Of a stretch of DNA of 6,477 bases, positions 1 through 5,706 are shown in pieces. Source of the stretch: Candidatus Bathyarchaeota archaeon CG07_land_8_20_14_0_80_47_9. GTDB taxonomy: Archaea > Thermoproteota > Bathyarchaeia > Bathyarchaeales > Bathycorpusculaceae. The DNA is taken from positions 1 to 6,477 of the forward strand of contig PEWI01000235.1 in the NCBI GenBank assembly GCA_002779555.1, given 5' to 3'. The translations under genes were made by a program, and so were the position numbers. How positions within the stretch are numbered: position 1 is the first letter of the stretch; each line of letters starts with the position of its first letter. The notes under the pieces were generated by a model. It was not told the DNA's origin, did not search any database, and was given only the letters and a program-made list of their open reading frames with translations.

Positions 1-1625
1 TTCTAGTGTTAAAAGAGGGTTCAAACCGTTCAAGGGGAAAGGAAGCGCAGCACACGAACATAATGGCTGCGAAAATAGTGGCTGAAACTGTCAAAAGCTG
101 TTTGGGGCCGAAGGGCATGGACAAAATGCTTGTCGATAGCTTCGGCGATGTGACCATAACGAGCGACGGACGCACGATATTGGACGAGATGGACATACAA
201 CATCCAGCGGCCAAAATGATGGTTGAAGTTGCCAAAACCCAAGACAACGAAGCAGGCGACGGAACCACAACCGCCGTGATAATAGCCGGAGAACTGCTGA
301 ACAAGGCAGAGGAGCTTATTGAAAAAAACGTTCACCCAACAATCATAATCGACGGCTACAAGAAAGCCCAAGAAAAGGCACTTGAGATTTTGGAGAAAAT
401 GGCGATCCCCGTTGACCTTAACACGCAGGAATATGTGAAGAAAGCCGCAATGACTTCCATGGCAAGCAAGCTTGTGGCTGAACACAGGGAATACTTGGCC
501 GACTTAGCGGTTAAGTCAATTCTTCAGGTGGCAGAAAAGCAAGGAGACTCATACAAGGTCGACGTGGACGATGTCAAAGTTGAAAAGAAGCCAGGCGAAT
601 CAGTAAGAGACACGAAGCTCATCCAAGGCATAGTCTTGGACAAGGACGTCGCCCATTCAGGCATGCCAAAACGTGTGGAAAAAGCCAAAATAGCCCTACT
701 CGACTGCCCGCTTGAAATTGAGAAAACCGAGTTCGACGCCAAAATCAACATCGAAAGCCCAGAACAGATGGAAGGTTTCCTGAAACAGGAGGAAGGAATG
801 CTGCGCGAAATGGTTGACAAGATAGTCGCAGCAGGCGCAAACGTTGTACTGTGCGAGAAAGGCCTTGACGACATGGTTCAGCACTTCTTGGCAAGAAAGG
901 AAATACTTGCCGTTCGAAGAATCAAAAAGTCCGACATGGAAAAACTCGCCAAAGCCACAGGCGGGAAAATAGTCACCAATCTTGACGCCATAAGCTCAGA
1001 GGATTTGGGCTACGCGAACCTAGTTGAAGAACGCAAAATAGGCGACGATAAAATGACTTTTGTAGAAGGCTGTAGGCACCCGCGCGCTGTCACAATTTTG
1101 ATAAGAGGTGGAACGACGCGCATAGTAGACGAAGCCGAACGTTCACTCCACGACGCTCTGTGCGTAGTCCGAGACGTAGTTGAAGAACCGAAAGTAGTCG
1201 CTGGAGGCGGCTCACCAGAGCTTGAAGTTTCACGCATGCTCAGAAAATACGCGGAAACCCTGCCAGGAAGAGAACAACTTGCAGTGAAGGGTTTCGCAGA
1301 AGCCCTCGAGACTGTTCCAATGACGCTGACAGAAAACGCGGGTCTGGATCCCATTGACATATTGTCCGAACTGAGAGCAAGGCATGAAAAAGGCGAGAAA
1401 TGGGCGGGAATTGAGGTTCACGACGGGAAAGTTGAAGACATGGCCGAAGCCGGAGTGTTTGAACCGCTGGCCGTCAAGAAACAGATAATAAAGTCGGCAA
1501 CAGAAGCTTCGACGATGATTCTGAAAATCGACGACGTAATCGCAGCTGGAAAGACGAGAGGTCCTCCAACACCGCCGGGAGGTATGCCTCCAGGTGCCGG
1601 GTACCCAGGCGCTGGAGAGTATTAG
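1..1625 (+). CDS. ths: Thermosome subunit (group II chaperonin, archaeal HSP60/CCT family), 5' partial
   Basis: This is an ATP-driven cytosolic chaperonin subunit that assembles into a closed double-ring folding chamber. The first in-window start-like codon is GTG at 6, but the frame is open to the left edge (CTA just before it). The family N-terminus reads ...VLVLKEG..., so this GTG is almost certainly an internal valine and the true start lies a short way upstream. Residues below count from that valine. The nucleotide-binding motif LGPKGMDKML is at 33-42 and GDGTTT at 84-89, with the catalytic Asp D85. HDAL at 382-385 carries the second catalytic Asp, D383. VVAGGGSPE is at 397-405 and NAGLDPIDIL at 444-453. 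The apical domain lies between about 190 and 350. The C-terminus has the usual short Gly/Pro/Met tail (PPGGMPPGAG). The 539 visible residues fit a nearly full-length subunit. I cannot tell which paralogue (alpha or beta) it is. It is probably co-transcribed with rpoK, which follows after three bases. Confidence 0.97.
   Translation, partial: LVLKEGSNRSRGKEAQHTNIMAAKIVAETVKSCLGPKGMDKMLVDSFGDVTITSDGRTILDEMDIQHPAAKMMVEVAKTQDNEAGDGTTTAVIIAGELLNKAEELIEKNVHPTIIIDGYKKAQEKALEILEKMAIPVDLNTQEYVKKAAMTSMASKLVAEHREYLADLAVKSILQVAEKQGDSYKVDVDDVKVEKKPGESVRDTKLIQGIVLDKDVAHSGMPKRVEKAKIALLDCPLEIEKTEFDAKINIESPEQMEGFLKQEEGMLREMVDKIVAAGANVVLCEKGLDDMVQHFLARKEILAVRRIKKSDMEKLAKATGGKIVTNLDAISSEDLGYANLVEERKIGDDKMTFVEGCRHPRAVTILIRGGTTRIVDEAERSLHDALCVVRDVVEEPKVVAGGGSPELEVSRMLRKYAETLPGREQLAVKGFAEALETVPMTLTENAGLDPIDILSELRARHEKGEKWAGIEVHDGKVEDMAEAGVFEPLAVKKQIIKSATEASTMILKIDDVIAAGKTRGPPTPPGGMPPGAGYPGAGEY
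1614..1619 (+). promoter_or_regulatory. Ribosome-binding site (GGAGAG) that supports the rpoK ACG start
   Basis: GGAGAG lies inside the last codons of the thermosome gene and resembles the archaeal Shine-Dalgarno GGAGG/GGTGA. Nine bases separate it from ACG at 1629. By contrast, no comparable element at that spacing serves the GTG at 1695. This placement is the main sequence reason, together with the family N-terminus, for choosing 1629. It also suggests that rpoK translation is coupled to termination on the thermosome gene. Confidence 0.55.
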
Positions 1626-1628
1626 AAC

Positions 1629-1886
1629 ACGTCGGGAAAAGAGAAGGTTCTAATCGGTCCACCCAAAGTCACACGTTTCGAAAAGGCAAGAATAGTGGGG
1701 GCCAGAGCGCTGCAGATTTCCATGGGCGCTCCCATACTCGTCGACATTTCCGGAGGCATCTCAAGCCCAATAGACATAGCTTTGAAAGAACTTGAAGTGG
1801 GCATTTTGCCGATGACCATCAGGCGGACGTTGCCAGACGGTACTTACCAGGACATTCCGCTGAAGTGGCTTCTGAAAGACTCCTAA
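1629..1886 (+). CDS. rpoK: DNA-directed RNA polymerase subunit K (RpoK/Rpb6 family), probable ACG start
   Basis: RpoK is the small archaeal RNA polymerase subunit homologous to eukaryotic Rpb6 and bacterial omega; it helps assemble and stabilise the largest subunit. The family signature is clear. Counting from the proposed ACG start, TRFEKARIVGARALQ is at 15-29, SMGAP at 31-35, a variable middle follows, then GILP at 58-61, TIRR at 63-66 and PDGTYQDIPLKWLL at 69-82. The total is 85 residues, a normal length. The only standard start in frame is GTG at 1695. It would begin at residue 23 and delete the conserved TRFEKARI segment, so I reject it. Between the upstream in-frame TAG (1623-1625) and 1695 there is no ATG, GTG or TTG. 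ACG at 1629 gives an N-terminus of MSGKEKVLIGPP, typical for the family, and sits 9 bases after GGAGAG (1614-1619). Either ACG is used as a start or an ATG was changed by mutation or sequencing error. The product is certain; the start is inferred. Confidence 0.9.
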   Translation, partial: TSGKEKVLIGPPKVTRFEKARIVGARALQISMGAPILVDISGGISSPIDIALKELEVGILPMTIRRTLPDGTYQDIPLKWLLKDS

Positions 1887-1898
1887 GCATCTTCTAAA

Positions 1899-1920
1899 TT
1901 TCATTTTCTTTTGTCTCTTC
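1899..1920 (+). terminator. T-rich probable transcription terminator after rpoK
   Basis: The short convergent gap after the rpoK TAA contains TTT, TTTT and TTTT runs between 1899 and 1912, then further T/C-rich bases. Archaeal RNA polymerase terminates at oligo-T tracts in the non-template strand without needing a hairpin, and no strong hairpin is visible here. The tract is T-rich only on the plus strand, so it should end the thermosome-rpoK transcript and not the opposing operon. Confidence 0.55.
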
Positions 1921-2714
1921 TAGAACGGCGGAGGAGGCGGCGGAGGAACACGCTGCTGCTGTTCTCTACCGAACATCGAATAATAGTAAACTGCCAGCGA
2001 TATTGGAAGGATAGGTTCGACAAGAGCTGATATGATGCTGCTTGCCAACCACCTGAAGATTCCGAATGGGGCTGTCATCAGGCTTCCTATGAAAGATATG
2101 AGTCCAACTATCAGCATTATTATCAAGAGCAACGTGAAGGTCTTGAGCCAGCGTCCGCTGACGAGTTTTCTGCTTCTTGACAGGCTGCCGAGGGCTCCGG
2201 CATTTTCAATCATGATTGCAGGAACATTGAGGGAAAACATTATGGCAAGTATTATCCCTGGTATTATCAACGCGATAAAACCTACTCCTACTAGTATAAC
2301 ATAGATGAGTCCAGCCACCAACAGTAAGGGAAGCTTGGTTACAGCCGAACTGAAGGCGTTCCCGAGGTTCACAGTGCCTTTTTCTATCGAGTCTGACGCG
2401 CACTTGACAACGACTCCGCTTGCTATCGTGCCCACTATCCATGAAAATGTCCCTACAGCGAATGCCATAATTAACAACCCTGGCATATAGGTGGAAAGCC
2501 AATTCAACATCTCTTGTTGTGAAGCTCCCGTATCAAGCGGTGGCATGTGTAAGACGTAATCAGAGAGGAGCGCGCCAAAAACCCCTGAAACCACTGCTGC
2601 AATAATCATCGGCACAAAGAACGCGGCGAAATTTCTGAAGTAAAGGTCAAACGTCCATGTCAAAGTCTCGTCAACTGACAATTCGCGAGAGGGTTTTTGA
2701 ACGTTCACTGACAA
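1920..2714 (-). CDS. Multi-pass membrane protein, resembling the GPDPase-membrane-domain/YciC-type family, with a proline tail
   Basis: This is an integral membrane protein of 264 residues with no enzymatic motif that I recognise. A soluble N-terminus (1-28, including LSVDETLTWTFDLYFRNF) is followed by hydrophobic segments at roughly 29-51, 78-104, 127-150, 151-168, 192-212 and 222-246. The fourth is IPGIILAIMFSLNVPAIMIE, followed by a loop with LGSLSRSRKLVSGRW. That pattern (IPGI..., then Pro-Ala-Ile-Met-Ile-Glu, then a Ser/Arg-rich stretch and Gly-Arg-Trp) is typical of the membrane domain found in GPDPase_memb, YciC and DUF975-like proteins, whose role is unknown. The C-terminus is hydrophilic, with QQQ and seven consecutive prolines at 257-263. 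It is the last gene of the pyrC operon, and its outermost start codon directly abuts the TGA of the gene before it. TTG at 2714 or GTG at 2708 could be the start; a GGTGA element spanning the upstream stop lies six bases before the GTG, which favours 2708. Function is unknown; the family call is tentative. Confidence 0.8.
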   Translation of the reverse strand: MSVNVQKPSRELSVDETLTWTFDLYFRNFAAFFVPMIIAAVVSGVFGALLSDYVLHMPPLDTGASQQEMLNWLSTYMPGLLIMAFAVGTFSWIVGTIASGVVVKCASDSIEKGTVNLGNAFSSAVTKLPLLLVAGLIYVILVGVGFIALIIPGIILAIMFSLNVPAIMIENAGALGSLSRSRKLVSGRWLKTFTLLLIIMLIVGLISFIGSLMTAPFGIFRWLASSIISALVEPILPISLAVYYYSMFGREQQQRVPPPPPPPF

Positions 2715-3260
2715 TCACCGTTTGTTCTGTTTTCGCCTTTCTCTTATTAAGATTTGCGAATGGAGGTTGATGTCGCTTTTTGCACAGGTTTTTCTTAGGT
2801 TCTCTCTTGCGGTGTCGAGGGTTTTTCTGATTTTCGTCCAATGAGCTCCTTGCCAGTAGATTTGCCTGCATTTCGGGCATTGCCAGAACTCGTTGTAGTT
2901 GGTGAACGTGTTCTTCTGAACCTTGTGGCCTACTTTTTCTTTTGATATCGGTTTTACTTTGGCATTGCATTTTGGGCATCTCGACGTTGCCATGTCTATG
3001 TCCAGCGGGATGCCGTATCTTTTCGCGACCTCTGCTAGTCTTTCTCCTTCTGTCTCTCCTTCCAAATACAAAGCATTAATTCCTTTTGCGGTAGCTTGCT
3101 GATAGAGAGCTAAATCTCTTGTGAGCAACGCTCTTTTTTCCTTCTTGGCCATCATCAACAACTGTGCATCGTCAAGCTTGATTGAGTATTTCACATTGTG
3201 TCCTAGCATGCGAAGCCAACGGGTCAGTTTTCCCAGCATTCCGTCGACGACAAACTTCAA
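2715..3260 (-). CDS. Mut7-C RNase domain protein (PIN-like fold plus zinc ribbon)
   Basis: The 181-residue product matches the Mut7-C (formerly DUF82) family, a PIN-like putative ribonuclease domain fused to a zinc ribbon. Its substrate is not known in archaea. The N-terminus FVVDGMLGKLTRWLRMLG (3-20) is the family hallmark and holds the acidic residue D6. D30/D31 and LLTRDLAL (45-52, with D49) supply further candidate metal-binding acids. The zinc ribbon has CPKC at 95-98 and CPKC at 128-131, followed by the usual YWQGAHW (135-141). Residues about 150-181 form a basic, less conserved tail. The start is TTG at 3260: the next Met is residue 8, which would remove the essential D6. GGAGAG lies eight bases upstream of the TTG, inside the end of pyrC, whose TAG is only three bases away. 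The downstream membrane-protein gene begins at the TGA. The arrangement implies translational coupling across all three genes. The family is clear; activity as an RNase is inferred. Confidence 0.92.
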   Translation of the reverse strand: MKFVVDGMLGKLTRWLRMLGHNVKYSIKLDDAQLLMMAKKEKRALLTRDLALYQQATAKGINALYLEGETEGERLAEVAKRYGIPLDIDMATSRCPKCNAKVKPISKEKVGHKVQKNTFTNYNEFWQCPKCRQIYWQGAHWTKIRKTLDTARENLRKTCAKSDINLHSQILIRERRKQNKR

Positions 3261-3263
3261 AAC

Positions 3264-4604
3264 CTACTCTCTCCGAATAATTCGTCCGCTTCCAGCTTTC
3301 GCCACGATCTCGTCATCATCCATGACTAGTTGACCCGCGACGATGGTTTTGACAGGTTTTCCTTCAACCTCGCGGCCTTCAAAGGGTGAGAACTTCGCTT
3401 TTGAATGGAACTTTGACGCGTCAACCCTGTATTTCCTGTTGAGGTCTACAACAGTTAGGTCAGCATCGTTTCCCTCTTTCAAGCGGCCCTTGTTTTTCAG
3501 TTTGAAGATTTCCGAGGGGTTTTCAGACATCAGTCTAACAACGTCGCCAATTGATATTCGACCGCGCCGAACTTCAGTGAGGAGGAGCGGAAGCGTTGTC
3601 TCTAAGCCGGGTATTCCGACCTTTACTTCCCAAACAGACTCTGCTTCTTTTTCTTTTAGAGTGTGAGGCGCATGATCCGAGCCTAAAACGTCAGCCCAAC
3701 CGTTCTTGACAGCCTCCCACAAACCGTCAACGTCACGTTTATCACGCAACGGCGGCATAGTCACTGCCAAACTTCCAACCCGTTTCAAATCCCCAGCGGA
3801 CAGGAACAGATGATGAGGTGTCGCTTCACACGTTACCGGCAGCCCAGACTTCTTAGCTTCAATTATTGTCTTCATCCCTGCTTCCGTGCTTACGTGACAA
3901 AAATGCAGATGCATGTCAGTTTGCTTTGCAAGTTTCAGCAAACGCTCGATAGCCTTCACTTCGACGTCTTCAGAGTGTGCCTTTAAGAAAGCGTTAATGT
4001 CATTCCGACCGATGTTCTTGAACTTGTCTTCGTTTCTTTTCAGAGTCTGCTCATCCTCTGCGTGAGTAGCCGTCAGAACCCCTAAGCTGCCCGCAACCTT
4101 GAACGCTTCTATGATAGCTTGGTCGCTGTGAATGTCCAGCCCGCCGACTTGTTCAGCCATGTAGAGTTTGAAGCCGACGGCGCCCTCTCCTACGATTCCT
4201 TGGATTTCCGATTTGTCCCTTGGAAATTCAGAATAGAATCCTACGTTCACCAAAACTTTCCCTTCAGCAATTCCAATCCTGTTTCTCAGAGTCTCAACGC
4301 TCATGGTCACCGGGTTGTTGTTAGGCATATCAAGAACGGTTGTTATTCCTCCAGCCGCTGCGGCTGCTGTGCCGCTGTAAAAATCTTCTTTGTACGCTTT
4401 GCCCTCATCTCGAAGGTGCACATGCGCATCAATCAAACCCGGCAGGACTAGGAGATTCTTCAGATCGAATCTCGCATCTGACTTAGGCATGTTGGTTTCC
4501 CTGCCTACTTTGAAAATCTTGCCGCCATCGATTGCCACGCTGCAATCTATTATTCCCTTGTTCATGTAGACCTTCGCGTTGACCAAGACCATGTCCGCGA
4601 TCAA
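3264..4604 (-). CDS. pyrC: Dihydroorotase, class I amidohydrolase
   Basis: Dihydroorotase catalyses the reversible cyclisation of N-carbamoyl-L-aspartate to L-dihydroorotate, the third step of de novo pyrimidine synthesis, in the cytosol. The 446-residue length fits the class I (about 430 residues) amidohydrolase form. All metal and catalytic residues appear intact: H61 and H63 in DAHVHLR, the carbamylated lysine K146 in GFKLYMA, H181 in ATHAEDE, H237 in FCHVST and D310 in GSDHAPHT. R65 and the MPNNNP segment (93-98, including N95) fit the substrate-binding positions. The C-terminal strands (GRLKEGNDADLTVVDL, 373-388) form the usual amidohydrolase beta-sandwich. TTG at 4604 has a GGTGG element upstream, while ATG at 4592 (residue 5) is an equally family-like alternative. 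It is the first gene of a minus-strand operon and is preceded by its own promoter. An allantoinase or hydantoinase is less likely, because those relatives normally have a different segment after the HxH motif, whereas this one reads HLRDEG. Confidence 0.93.
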   Translation of the reverse strand: MIADMVLVNAKVYMNKGIIDCSVAIDGGKIFKVGRETNMPKSDARFDLKNLLVLPGLIDAHVHLRDEGKAYKEDFYSGTAAAAAGGITTVLDMPNNNPVTMSVETLRNRIGIAEGKVLVNVGFYSEFPRDKSEIQGIVGEGAVGFKLYMAEQVGGLDIHSDQAIIEAFKVAGSLGVLTATHAEDEQTLKRNEDKFKNIGRNDINAFLKAHSEDVEVKAIERLLKLAKQTDMHLHFCHVSTEAGMKTIIEAKKSGLPVTCEATPHHLFLSAGDLKRVGSLAVTMPPLRDKRDVDGLWEAVKNGWADVLGSDHAPHTLKEKEAESVWEVKVGIPGLETTLPLLLTEVRRGRISIGDVVRLMSENPSEIFKLKNKGRLKEGNDADLTVVDLNRKYRVDASKFHSKAKFSPFEGREVEGKPVKTIVAGQLVMDDDEIVAKAGSGRIIRRE

Positions 4605-4644
4605 ACCGCTACCACCCTTCTCACTTGAATAACATCAAGCAAGG

Positions 4645-4658
4645 CGTTAAAAGTTTGC
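4645..4658 (-). promoter_or_regulatory. Probable archaeal promoter (BRE/TATA) for the pyrC operon
   Basis: Read on the minus strand the sequence is GCAAACTTTTAACG, an A-rich BRE-like start followed by a weak TATA-like TTTTAA. Centred near 4650, it predicts transcription starting about 25 bases downstream, near 4625. That leaves a leader of roughly 20 bases carrying the GGTGG element before the TTG at 4604. The position is sound, but the TATA match is weak. Confidence 0.45.
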
Positions 4659-4685
4659 TCAATCACCTGCCGTCGCGCTGAATCC

Positions 4686-4704
4686 TCATGTCAGTCTAAC
4701 ATGA
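4686..4704. promoter_or_regulatory. 19-bp near-perfect palindrome, candidate operator
   Basis: TCATGTCAGTCTAACATGA pairs at eight of nine positions around a central T; only the seventh pair (C/A) mismatches. It lies between the two divergent promoters, about 30 bases upstream of the pyrC TATA-like element and 40 bases upstream of the GNAT-gene TATA element. A dyad of this size fits the binding site of a dimeric helix-turn-helix regulator. The regulator is unknown, and no such gene is in the window. Confidence 0.4.
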
Positions 4705-4740
4705 CTTAAAGAAAACCTATGAACGGCGCGCGCAATACGC

Positions 4741-4752
4741 AAAAGCTTATAG
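4741..4752 (+). promoter_or_regulatory. Probable archaeal promoter (BRE/TATA) for the GNAT gene
   Basis: AAAAGCTTATAG resembles an archaeal BRE plus TATA box. Centred near 4748, it predicts a start site around 4772-4776, only a few bases before the ATG at 4780. The mRNA would therefore be nearly leaderless, which agrees with the lack of a well-spaced ribosome-binding site (the GGGA at 4774-4777 is too close to the ATG). The element is embedded in an inverted repeat at 4742-4759. Confidence 0.55.
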
Positions 4753-4759
4753 AAGCTTT
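4742..4759. repeat. 7-bp inverted repeat overlapping the GNAT-gene TATA box
   Basis: AAAGCTT (4742-4748) and AAGCTTT (4753-4759) are exact reverse complements separated by ATAG. Because AAGCTT is itself self-complementary, the two copies are also direct repeats of that hexamer. A repressor bound here would block TATA recognition. It may equally be a by-product of the A/T-rich promoter, so a regulatory role is only inferred. Confidence 0.35.
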
Positions 4760-4779
4760 CAACTTCTGCTGAAGGGAAT

Positions 4780-5706
4780 ATGACTGTCCAGATTACAGAA
4801 TTCGCCAAGAGGCATTTGCCCAACATTGTTAGATTGTTGAATGATGAGGACAGAGATTACTACGAGTTTATTCCATTCGACGAAGAGAGAGTTCAGTCCC
4901 AAATCCGGAAACGCCGTCTCAGGCTTCTTGTGGCAGAAGAAAACGGCAAGGTGCTAGGTGTCATCGGAAGTCACTCTCATGAGAACTCGGAAGAAGACAT
5001 TTCGTGGCTCGCTGCAAGCAAAGAACACAATCAGAAGGCCATTGAAAATATGCTCGTTAACGCGCTCGAAAAGAATGTCAAAGCCGACACTGTTTTAACA
5101 ATGATTGATGAAGGAAGCCCAAAAACAGCCGATTGGACCAATCGAGGTTACGTATTGGAACCAGGCTTTCAGCGAATGTCCGCAAAACTCGACGGTTTAA
5201 GACCAATCCCAAAGATTGACGAAGACACTAAACTTCGAAGCTTGAGAACCGATGAGGAAGAACAGTTCGTTGAGGCGGTGAACAGGGGATTCGGATGGAA
5301 AAGGCTAGAGCGCGGAGACTTGGAAACCTGGAAAGTTGAAGACCCGCTATTCACTGAGGAGTGGGTGCAGGTCGCCGAGGTTAAAGAGAGAATCATGTCG
5401 ATTGTCGTGGCAAAGCCAGATACAGACTCAATAAAGTATCTGCATCTCAACAGAGGCTATCTAGGTCCAGCAGCGACTCTTCCCGAATTTCGGAACAAAC
5501 ACCTCGCCTCAGCCCTCACAGCTCGAGCGATGAATTTCCTATACAAAAAAGGAATGGACTCCGTGAGATTGGGAACGTCGGAACAAAACGTCTCCTCGAT
5601 TGCTCTGCTGCGAAGTCTAGGCTTTCAGGTGGAAAACGTCAGGAAAATTCTGCGCAAAGAATTGAGAAAAACACTCCCGCCTGCCGCTCGCGATGAGTAT
5701 CATTGA
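4780..5706 (+). CDS. Tandem GNAT-family N-acetyltransferase-like protein
   Basis: The 308-residue product appears to contain two GNAT-fold halves. GNAT enzymes transfer an acyl group from acyl-CoA to an amine; the substrate here is unknown. The C-terminal half (about 150-290) has the family features: a beta strand with GYLGPAATLPEFRNKHLASAL (226-246), where RNKHLASAL fits the acetyl-CoA pyrophosphate loop of motif A, and then VRLGTSEQNVSSIALLRSLGF (262-282), the classic motif B ending in N..(S/A)..LY..LGF. The N-terminal half (1-140) has a GNAT-like beginning (ITEFAKRHLPNIVRLLND), then LRLLVAEENGKVLGVIG (47-63) and a late WTNRGYVLEPGF (119-130). It lacks a recognisable R/Q-x-x-G-x-G/A loop, so it is probably inactive or structural. 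Two-GNAT proteins resembling mycothiol synthase have the same plan, but I see no basis for assigning that reaction. ATG 4780 suits the family N-terminus. It is transcribed alone, divergently from pyrC. Confidence 0.85.
   Translation: MTVQITEFAKRHLPNIVRLLNDEDRDYYEFIPFDEERVQSQIRKRRLRLLVAEENGKVLGVIGSHSHENSEEDISWLAASKEHNQKAIENMLVNALEKNVKADTVLTMIDEGSPKTADWTNRGYVLEPGFQRMSAKLDGLRPIPKIDEDTKLRSLRTDEEEQFVEAVNRGFGWKRLERGDLETWKVEDPLFTEEWVQVAEVKERIMSIVVAKPDTDSIKYLHLNRGYLGPAATLPEFRNKHLASALTARAMNFLYKKGMDSVRLGTSEQNVSSIALLRSLGFQVENVRKILRKELRKTLPPAARDEYH

Noticed and set aside
6..8. GTG as the true thermosome start
   Set aside because: The codon before it is open, and the family N-terminus continues upstream (LVLKEG). 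This is an internal valine at the window edge.
30..1421. Long minus-strand open frames opposite the thermosome gene
   Set aside because: They are antisense shadows of a strongly conserved coding sequence, with no family similarity of their own.
1623..1625. TAG as a pyrrolysine codon producing a thermosome-RpoK fusion
   Set aside because: The chaperonin ends naturally with its Gly/Pro/Met tail, and TAG also closes pyrC and the membrane protein gene, so it serves as an ordinary stop here.
1695..1886. A 63-residue gene starting at GTG 1695
   Set aside because: It would remove the conserved TRFEKARI segment of RpoK, which is present in frame directly upstream.
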